A stretch of DNA of 64,000 nucleotides from Acanthococcus lagerstroemiae. Lineage: Eukaryota > Arthropoda > Insecta > Hemiptera > Eriococcidae. How positions within the stretch are numbered: the first letter of the stretch is position 1; every line of letters starts with the position of its first letter. The notes beneath the pieces were generated by a model. That model made no database searches, had not been told where the DNA came from, and saw nothing but the letters and a program-made list of their open reading frames with translations. Where the stretch lies: positions 8,787,683 to 8,851,682 of the forward strand of contig CM063108.1 in assembly GCA_031841125.1 (NCBI GenBank). The letters run 5' to 3'. The translations under genes were made by a program, and so were the position numbers. This document shows positions 56,590 to 64,000 of this stretch, piece after piece.

Positions 56590-57600
56590 CCCTACCTTGG
56601 CTTTCGTTCGTGTCTTTTTCAAAGTATTCCTACCTGAATTTTTGTCTTTCCATATTCATATCCTTCTATCCACCTGTTCCTTCTGTTTGTCCCCATATTT
56701 GTTTTCGTTTTCGTACATTAAGTCACATCCTTTTGTCTTTACATTTTCCCATCCACTAATTTTTTTCAGTTTTCCCGATTTGGCTATTTCTCTATCTGCC
56801 TGATCTTCGTATTTACAGAGTATGTACAGGTCATACAAATCATGCAAGTCATACTGAAGTTATACTATTCAGGCAGTGGTCATACAAGTCATAGTAAAGT
56901 CATACGATTGCCTCTAATTACTTACAAATTTGGTAATTCTTCCTCAAAAATCGTAATATTTCTCATAAAAATAAGGACAAATAAAAATTTAATCGAAAAA
57001 TTGTATTCTTAGCAACGTTGTTCTCAATAATTCCTTCGTTATTATTAAAGTTTCTTCAAAGTTTTTGCTTGCAATTAGCATGTTTTTGAATTTTTTTCTC
57101 CCTTGTGGAAATTCTGTTCAGGCTTGAGAATTTTCTGAAGAAAACGTCTTACAAGAGTCATAATTTTCGAAAATTCGTAATTGGTAAACACCCTGAATTA
57201 CTTTCTTTTATTATTTTTGTATTTTTTTGCAGTTTTATCGTTTGGTCTTTCTTTCGCCCATTTCGCCTATCTCCCTATCTGTATCCGTGCCTTTAGGTCA
57301 CTTCTTCATTACGTCTTCCTGTCTTTGTATTTCTTTCTGCCTTCTAGTTTTTCCAATTTCCTCTTTCTTTCTTCCTTCCTGCCTTTTTTATTTTTCTATC
57401 CTTAGGTCTGTATTTCGCTCATTCTTCCTTTATTCCTTTCTCTTTTCTTCTGTTTTCTCAGTATCGGTCAGTTGGTCCACTTGCTAGGCAAACTAACTGC
57501 TCGGTTACTATTTCTTCATCAGTCTATCTATGAGTCCATCAACTCGCCCGGCAGTCTGTCTGTCTACATTGCTGACTGGTTGTTTGTCCATCTGTCGGTC
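56340..57600. repeat. Long pyrimidine-rich tract, split by a TIR element
   Basis: 56340-56810 and 57230-57600 are C/T-biased on this strand with TCTTTC, TTCCTT and GTCTGTC-like words. They include (CT)n at 56557-56587. The 56870-57195 element sits between the halves. Open frames encoding Phe/Ser/Leu-rich peptides are compositional artefacts. Confidence 0.8.
56870..57195. mobile_element. CAGGGTGTCTACC element, copy 2 (inverted)
   Basis: It runs from CAGGCAGTGGTCATACAAGT to GGTAAACACCCTG. Inverted match to 7262-7619 via GATTGCCTCTAATTACTTAC, AAATTTGGTA, TTAATCGAAAAATTGTATTC, AAAGTTTCTTCAAAGTTTTTG-like sequence and TCTGTTCAGGC. Confidence 0.8.
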
Positions 57601-59103
57601 TAGACTTTAGACCGGGTTGCGTCTTGCTGCCAATCTGGCTTTTGTGAGGACTATAAATATTTGGATACTCAGGCTGATATAAAGAGGCCAAACTGAGTAA
57701 GTCTTTTTTATCAGGTGTCTACATTAAATGAAAATTTAAAGAACACGATTTTTCCACGACTTAATAATTTTTTTTAAGTCTTACGGGTGGAGCGGGGGGG
57801 GGGGAATAACATTAGCTATCTTTTACTGAACCAGAATACACTTTTTAATACGAATTTATTATAAATTAAAATAATATTTATCTACTTTGTGTATTGTGTG
57901 TGGCATGAAACCGCTCCATGAAAGAATCCTATACACGGGTCTGGTTTTTTTTCAGTTACTGGAAGGGGAGGGGTGTACAAGTAAGTATCTCCAATGGTTG
58001 TCGACTGATTTTCGAAATCGCCAACTACTGCAGAATACAGTTTATTTATGACCGGGCACGGATTTTTAAGCGAAAACTTTTTTTTTTAGGCTAGCCTATT
58101 CGGTCTATTGAGGTCTTCTGGACGACTCAGGAAATTCTAAAACCAATGAGCTAACTTGGATACGGCTCTTGTGGACTATTTTCGGTTAAAAATGGTATTT
58201 TTGCCAAAAATTGATGTTTTTAGAGACTTTTTGGGACTGTTTTGGGCTGAAATCCAATGTTCGAGACTATTTTGTCAATTTTAAACTTTTTAAGAAAGAA
58301 TTTTTAATTTTGTGAGAAAAAGTTTTTTTAAATTCATTTTACTTGAAAAAAAAAAAAAAAATTGCAGAATCATAACAACCTTTGTTATGTGTTGTAATAA
58401 AGTATTTCGATTAAAAATTGATACTGTGTACATAGTTTAGAAGGAACAGAAATATAAAAATTAGGTTCAGTTTTCCAAGATCTGTAATCTGATACCCACG
58501 AAGCCATAGTTTTGTAGGAACTTTTTGGGACTATTTCACTTTTTTTTTAGACTACTTCACTATTATACGGACTTTTTTATCTCTTTAGGTCTTGTGTTAG
58601 ATACTTTCAATACGGCCTTTGTTGAGTTCTTAGCGTGTAAAAATTTGGGCTTGGTTTACGACCATTCTTCGTCTATCCTCAACAGAAAAGTTTCGTCCCA
58701 GTTAAATACAGAGTTCTCAAGACAGTAGGCTCATGATCTGAATTTCAGCTTTCAGCTGATCAAAAAACCAAAACGTCAACCAGCAAAAAGCACGGCTTTC
58801 ACACGACCAGGTGATTTTTTACAAAAAAACAATACGTTTTCTAGACTTCCATGACTTCTTTTGAATAAAACGAAACTTCTGTGCGACTTCCACGACTTAT
58901 CGACACCCTGTTCTATTCCACCATCAAATCCACAGTTCGGGGAGAAAAGTCAGGGAACAAATGGTGTAAAAAACTTTGAGAAACATTAAAATAATAGAAA
59001 ACGTGAAGAAATAAATTAGCTATAAAATGTAAGGTTTGTAGTGCTTTACAGATATTCTCAAAATAAAAATAATGTAACGCATTAGGGTGGTACAGCGCAT
59101 AAT
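57601..59103. other. Unassigned AT-rich stretch
   Basis: 58160-58330 repeats a loose GGGACTATTTT / GAGACTTTTTGGGACTG motif. 58800-58911 ends in TCGACACCCTG and has TAGACTTCCATGACTT / GCGACTTCCACGACTT direct repeats, probably the end of another CAGGGTGT-type element. G11 at 57794, A15 at about 58347. No gene seen. Confidence 0.4.
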
Positions 59104-59270
59104 CAGGGTGTTCACCAAATACGTATTTTCTAATAGTACGACCTTTATATGACCTTTTTTCGGACCATTTTCATGCCTAGACTAAATTTTCACAAGAAAA
59201 AAAAATCACTTCAAAAACATCCTAATTGCAAACAAGGACATCGAACAAACTTAATAATTAGTGGAATGAT

Positions 59271-60080
59271 TACACTACTGAACAACTATTTTGCACTACA
59301 CATTTCGAGAGATGATTCTGAGGTACTTTTTAACGCTGAACACGATACTGCGACCCATTTTTCTCTATCACGTCACAATTCGGAGTTCTGAACGACTGAA
59401 ATTAGTTTCCATTTCGTTTTTGCAGTGGAATAAGCGGTACCACTCAATGTGATTATAAAGGGAGGTGAGCTCACTCCGCTAGGCGCAACAACACTAGTGA
59501 CGTCACTGACGTCAGACTGCCTTTGACTTATATACGGGAAGACGCTTTTTTCGATCTTTGCTCATAATTGATGCCCTCAACATATTTTTCTATTATTTTT
59601 ACCACATACAACATTCAATTAGCTACCGTTTAGAAAAAAAAAGCCCTCTACGACAAAAATTCAATTTTCCCATTACTTTCTCATGAAATGAATTTCGGCA
59701 CGGGTGAGACGGGAAGAATTGTGGCGGGTTGCATACCCAAGTGAGACCACCTCCCTTTATAATCACCTTTTGGGTACCACTGATTGAATATTATCAGTGT
59801 TATCAGACCACTATAACAGAAAATAAACAGACGGAATACACATCACTACATACAATCTTCAACACACAATAACACGGATCAGTATGACCACATTCAGTTC
59901 CTAAACCTCTTTTGGAACACATTTAGTTGAACTTTCAGTAGTTGTTTTCGATCAGAAAAACTAGACGTGATAGAGAGAAACGGCCGACGGCACTGTATTC
60001 GGCGTTGAAAAGTACTTAAGAACCACCGTCTTAAATGCGTTGTGCAAACAAAAAATTTCATTTTGTTCAGTAGTCTTATT
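59271..60080. mobile_element. Foldback core, second copy (inverted), carrying a MITE
   Basis: The left arm (ACACTACTGAACAACTATTTTG, GATTCTGAGGTACTTTTTAA) and right arm (AAAATTTCATTTTGTTCAGTA at the end) are inverted. Without the 328-bp MITE and its 9-bp duplication it would be about 473 bp, matching 40402-40852. Confidence 0.85.
59445..59772. mobile_element. 328-bp MITE with 9-bp duplication and preserved empty site
   Basis: GGTACCACT flanks it on both sides (59436-59444 and 59773-59781). Termini are CAATGTGATTATAAAGGGAG and, as reverse complement, CAAAAGGTGATTATAAAGGG with AGGTGG following. At the corresponding place in the 40.4-kb copy the target occurs once (reverse complement GGTACCACTGACTTTATATT). 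The interior has two adjacent TGACGTCA palindromes near 59497-59512. A duplication of 9 bp suggests Mutator-like; 8 bp plus a chance base would suggest hAT. Confidence 0.92.
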
Positions 60081-60540
60081 GGTGTTAGTCGTACATTTTC
60101 AGTATTAGTCGTCCATTCTTGGTGCTAGTCGTACAGTTTCAGTATTAGTTGTCCATTCTTTGTGTTAGTCATACATTTTTTGGGTTAATCATACATTCTC
60201 AGTATTAGTCATCCATTCTCAGTGTTAGTCGTTCATTCTTGGTGTTAGTCATCCATTATCAGTGTTAGTAGTGTATTTTCAGTATTAGTCGTCCATTTTT
60301 GGTGTTAGTCATCCACTATCGGTGTTAGTGGTACATTTGAAGTATTAGTTGTACATTTTCAGTATTAGTCATACATTCTTGGTTTCAGTTTTAGTCATCC
60401 ATTTTTTATGTTAATCATATATTGTCAGGGTTAGTCGTCCATTTTTGGTGTTATTCTTCCATTTTCGGCGTCAGTCATTCATTTTTAGTGTTAATTGTCC
60501 ATTCTCGGTGTCGGTCAGTATGCTCAATGTTGGTTGGTCG
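60081..60540 (-). repeat. 20-bp minisatellite, inverted block
   Basis: GTCCATTCTTGGTGTTAGTC / GTACATTTTCAGTATTAGTC units are the reverse complement of the array at 39990-42118, with about 22 degenerate copies. Confidence 0.93.
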
Positions 60541-61020
60541 AAACATGACGTACAATTTTGGTTGGCGGCCAACGATAAGACATACCCATATCTTTTTCAA
60601 CTGTAACTGATCTGTGTAGACGTTCAGATTGTATTCTACTTCGGGGGAAAAAAAAACTTCATACATGGGCATGAGAGTAAAAACAGGAGTACCAATTGAC
60701 AAAACTTCATTACTCGTACTAGATAACGTTTGCAAGATCTCTGCGTGAAAATTGGCTCAATGTCTTCGAAATTTTATACTTACAATCTCGAAGTTTTTGA
60801 CTTTCAAATTTTGGGTCACCCGTTTGCCATGTACATGAGGAGAGCTGAATGATGGTTCATTTTTATTGAGAATTAAGGACCCCAAACCCACTAAATCATT
60901 TTACTTTCAGTCAGAAATGGTTTATCGAAATTGATGCCTTCGATAATTTGAGTTCACCTATTTTCCATCTGGAGGTGGTAGTTGAGTGAATGATTGATTT
61001 TTTTTTTTGTTTCTATTCTA
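60541..61020 (-). repeat. Link segment, copy 2 (inverted)
   Basis: Reverse complement of 39481-39989, sharing GGTTGGCGGCCAACGATAAG, AAACTTCATACATGGGCATG, CTAGATAACGTTTGCAAGAT and TTTTCCATCTGGAGGTGGTA. It has a short extra segment around 60650. Confidence 0.88.
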
Positions 61021-61203
61021 AACATAGATGCATTTTATTATTTTGCCCTCAATCAGGAATAGGCTCTCAAATTTAAGAAATTTCAAAGAGAAAATGGTGT
61101 TACCTTTTCCCCTTGAAAAATTTGCATCTTCCATGTACCACTTGAATGTCTTCTTGGACTAAATGAGTGGTATATTGTCTCTTGAAACTTCCAAATTTTA
61201 CCC
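61021..61203 (-). repeat. Satellite fragment, inverted
   Basis: Reverse complement of 39320-39480: TTTTGCCCTCAATCAGGAAT, ATGGTGTTACCTTTTCCCCT, TCTTCCATGTACCACTTGAA and TGTCTCTTGAAACTTCCAAA. Only one unit of the satellite is retained here, against about nine in the 37.5-39.5 kb array. Confidence 0.88.
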
Positions 61204-61205
61204 CT

Positions 61206-61378
61206 CTCTTTGGAATACATTTAGTTGAACTTTCTGTAGTTGTTTTCGATCAGAAAAACTAGACGTGATAGAGAGAATCGGCCGACGGCACTGTATTCGG
61301 CGTTGAAAAGTACTCAAGAACCACCGTCTTACAAGTGCTGTGCAAACAAAAAATTTCATTTTGTTCAGTAGTGTTATT
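61206..61378 (+). repeat. Extra foldback arm, direct repeat of 59908-60078
   Basis: TTTGGAATACATTTAGTTGA, AACTAGACGTGATAGAGAGA, CGGCCGACGGCACTGTATTC and GCAAACAAAAAATTTCATTT are nearly identical to 59908-60078, in the same orientation. The satellite-link-minisatellite block is therefore bracketed by direct copies of the arm. Confidence 0.9.
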
Positions 61379-61678
61379 GTACAAACACATTTCATACGTT
61401 TAGTTGGAATTATCAGATTTGTGAGTAATTAGAGGCAATTGTACGACTTTCGTACGACTTGTAAGAACGATACACACCCTGATATTTTAGTAGACTTTCG
61501 CTGGGACGCACTAATAATTTCAATCAGTGGCATACCTAGACCAAAATTGGAGGGGGGGAGGGGTCGAGGTTAATAAAACATAATTTTCTATAAAAGAAGG
61601 GAGACTGTAAAATGTAGTACGCCACACAATCTTACTTTACCACATGGCACTACTTTACCAATGGTGGCATAAGTGCTA

Positions 61679-61897
61679 CTTCTTTTCTTCATTTTCGCTC
61701 TCAACCCGAGCCCTGGAATCCGTCCTTTGGAGCATTACCTCAAAGACGTCGAGGTAACCGTTAAGGCTGTCTTAGTCCTCTTCTTTTCTTACCCAAAAAT
61801 CGGTCTAGGTCGAAATGTAGCGAGTTGCTACGTGGGCTCGAACCTGGGACCTCCGAATTCCGAGACCAGCGTGCTATCCACTCGGCCAACCAGACCC
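61679..61897 (-). mobile_element. tRNA-derived SINE, copy 5
   Basis: On the minus strand GGTTGGCCGAGTGGATAGCA and CCCAGGTTCGAGCCC form the A and B boxes, followed by CGACCTAGACCGATTTTTGG, GAGGTAATGCTCCAAAGGAC and TTCCAGGGCTCGGGTTGAGA at the 3' end. Flanks GTGCTACTT and GTGCCACCTACTT are loosely similar but not a clean duplication. Confidence 0.92.
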
Positions 61898-61899
61898 TA

Positions 61900-64000
61900 C
61901 ATGTGCCACCTACTTTGTATGTTAATTCATGGCCTAACGTCTTACGATGAGATACGAGATAAATAAAAATTTTAAATTATTAAAAATAAATTTAAAAAAT
62001 GCATAGTGACTACGCTTTGTACTGGAAATGATATCAGTTCTATCCACGTGAAGATAAGAGCAAGGAGCTGAGCTCTAGCTCGCCAGCCATGCTTTTGACA
62101 AAGACAGTCTCCGGAGTATCAAAGAATACGCACATTTGAATGAAGCCAGGAGCTCATTTTTCAGCTAAAATATAGGTTGGAGCTAGTCAGAGCTCTAACC
62201 AGAGACAGTGAGTCTACAGAATGAACTGAATCACGTAAGTAAGTTTGTTTACAACTGTTCAACTCAATAACAACCAACAACCAAACCAATAACTAACGAA
62301 CACAAAGGGTCCGAATACGAAGAAACATAGGAGGGTTTGCGATTCTAAAACGGTTTTGATGTTATCATTTCACCGACCACAATCGATAAAGCTTTTAGAA
62401 TCAGCAACCGAAAACCGAAAAAGTCAGGGGAAAAAAAAGAAAACGAAAACGTGAATTTACTTGACCTTCTCAAATAATCGCTTCAATTTTTTTCGTCCCA
62501 ACGTACACCGCAAATCTTATTCCATCCACGTTTCAATTTTCGTTCTGTTTCTTAACTAGCTCGCCTGTCTACTCCCAGACTGAAACAACGCTCCAAAAAC
62601 GAAAACTAATACCGAAATGTGCCCGTGCACTTCGCGCGAGCGTAATAAATTTCCGTCTCGAGGCCAAGGACGCCCTCGAACACCTCCGACCTGTCGGCGG
62701 AAATTTCGAAATTTCATCTTCACGACGACATAATATACAACACTTGAAGCACATCTCCGGTCAGCTGGACGAACGGACACGTACGCCCGCGCGTAAATCC
62801 TCTCCTTCGCCGGCGGCCCTACACGGCAAGCTATTTTCAAATTATTTTTCTTACCCTCGCGACGATACGGCGAAGAAGCGAATGTCGGCCGCCGAAATTT
62901 AATGCCTTTAATATCCCGGACAGCCGGTTAAATTTGGCCGCTCCAGTAAGTCACTCGATGTCCGCGAGATGTATACAGGAAGCTCGGTGAACGGCGAACG
63001 CCGAACGATCAAACAGCACCCGGAACACGTACACGTTCGCCGAAATATTAATTTACAGACCAACCTTTCGCGTCATAATTACCGAAGGTCGCAACTTTAT
63101 GGTCCACCCATAAAGCGGGCACCGCGAAATACGTTTTGTTTTGTCACCCACGAATTTGGCTAACATCCCCCAATTACGACATTCGGTGCCACGAAAACTC
63201 CCTCGTTCCAGTGGATTAACGAGCTGTCCGTTGTCGTAGGTGTATAGAGAGCACAGAGCACCGACAGCAGCCGGGGTACAGAAAGACCGAATCTCTGAGG
63301 CTCGGGTCGCGAATAAATAACGTTGGCCCATTGGATCGGAATTCGCTTTGTCCTCCGCATAATAGCCGGACAATATTAATAGCGATTTTACGAACTGATC
63401 GGTTAAACGTGCGTCGAGCTGAGGCATGGTAGTCTGCCCCTAAATGACGTACTTCCAAAGTGCTATACATCCCTTGGAATACACAGATTATGTCTGCCAG
63501 CGCTTCCATTTGAGGTAATGGATGTGGCGGAATTTCGGATATTTCGATTTTTTTTTTTTTTTTTTTTCTTTTCTTCCAATAAATAGCACGCCATCTAAGA
63601 ACAAAGCTCGTCGAAATGCCATCGGATCATTCCGAAAGGGACCCGCCATGAAAAGATCTGTCAAATCACTTTTCAAACGGGGAACGTTTTTCTGCTTACT
63701 GAAGGTCCTCTTCTAGTCTAGGCGAACCAGAAGCGGAGGATGATTTCACTGTCTTAACACGTTAATAATCCCGCGGGGTGTGGTTGTCGTAACTAGAGCC
63801 AGCTCTCTAGTACGTAGTCACTCGACCATCACACAGTGCTAGTCCCACTGATGGAGAAACGAAACGACGACCGGGAACTCGAGGCGCGTCCACGTCGTGC
63901 GGAGTGGTAACTCCTATTGCCATGGGGTCAGCATTGCTATAGAAGGCTGAAGCCACGAGTTCGAAGATGAGGTAGTGGTGAAACAGTGCGGGCATGTCTG
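61900..64000. other. Unassigned; CpG-rich from 62.5 kb, possibly host gene-proximal DNA
   Basis: 62500-63450 is CpG-rich with overlapping open frames on the minus strand, the longest 124 codons at 63053-63427. No protein family is recognised, and start and splice evidence is poor. A minus-strand frame open at the window edge (63807-63995) could be a partial exon but is also unrecognised. A T20 tract lies at about 63549. Confidence 0.3.

Larger units (their letters stand above)
59104..61481. mobile_element. CAGGGTGT element split by the foldback/minisatellite composite
   Basis: Outer ends CAGGGTGTTCACCAAATACG (59104) and GATACACACCCTG (61481) match the two ends of the 7262-7619 element. The left half carries CGGACCATTTTCATGCCTAG, and the right half carries GTGAGTAATTAGAGGCAATT. 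The 2.1 kb between about 59270 and 61380 is the composite described in the following entries. Confidence 0.78.

Noticed and set aside
56307..57487. Phe/Ser/Leu-rich frames as membrane proteins
   Set aside because: They come from a C/T-biased tract split by a mobile element; the hydrophobicity is compositional.
63053..63427. 124-codon minus-strand frame as a gene
   Set aside because: CpG-rich sequence gives long chance frames here on both strands; no family or splice evidence. Kept only as unassigned.

Overview
This window reads as AT-rich, intron- or intergenic-scale DNA of an animal, most likely an arthropod. There are no tRNA, rRNA or operon-like gene runs and no intact long coding sequence. 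The content is a dense palimpsest of decayed transposable elements: RTE-type and jockey/CR1-type non-LTR retrotransposons, a tRNA-derived SINE present five times, a MULE-domain transposase relic, hAT-like elements with 8-bp target duplications, several MITE families, degenerate satellites and long microsatellites. The species cannot be named from sequence alone. The coding calls are almost all LINE pseudogenes; the one host-exon candidate (about 4.79-4.92 kb) is weak.

Layout. 0.2-3.6 kb is bounded by long inverted repeats and holds AAT and GA microsatellites and a chimeric LINE fragment that recurs, inverted, at 50.8-51.5 kb. 5.3-12.1 kb holds a direct duplication (5.29/11.75 kb), a LINE endonuclease-RT linker, a SINE with target duplications, two CAGGGTGT-ended elements and a LINE 3' end encoding a C2H2 finger. 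12.5-19.0 kb has degenerate tandem repeats (periods about 130 and 121 bp), two head-to-tail MITEs, a second LINE type and another SINE. 21.0-24.4 kb has a MULE transposase relic, the best-preserved RTE reverse transcriptase and a possible solo LTR. 25.9-30.4 kb has a jockey-like LINE, a 1.5-kb TIR element and an inverted RTE copy.

34.8-42.1 kb is repeat upon repeat: a motif-rich degenerate region, a TIR element, a satellite of about 200-bp units, a 20-bp minisatellite, and a 451-bp foldback core with minisatellite on both sides, punctured by a 561-bp hAT-like element and a SINE. A rearranged inverted copy of the same composite lies at 59.1-61.5 kb, itself inserted in a CAGGGTGT element and carrying a 328-bp MITE whose empty site is preserved in the first copy. 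44.4-48.7 kb is a nested stack: a 4.3-kb hAT-like element with an 8-bp duplication and subterminal TTCCGC arrays, an inner TIR pair, and an antisense RTE LINE.

The candidate undescribed system is the tandem-repeat-carrying foldback composite (37.5-42.1 and 59.1-61.5 kb). It joins a satellite, a minisatellite and a foldback core in fixed order at two loci, suggesting a mobile carrier that seeds satellite DNA. Repeats and TE boundaries were identified by eye; percent identities and family names need alignment to confirm.
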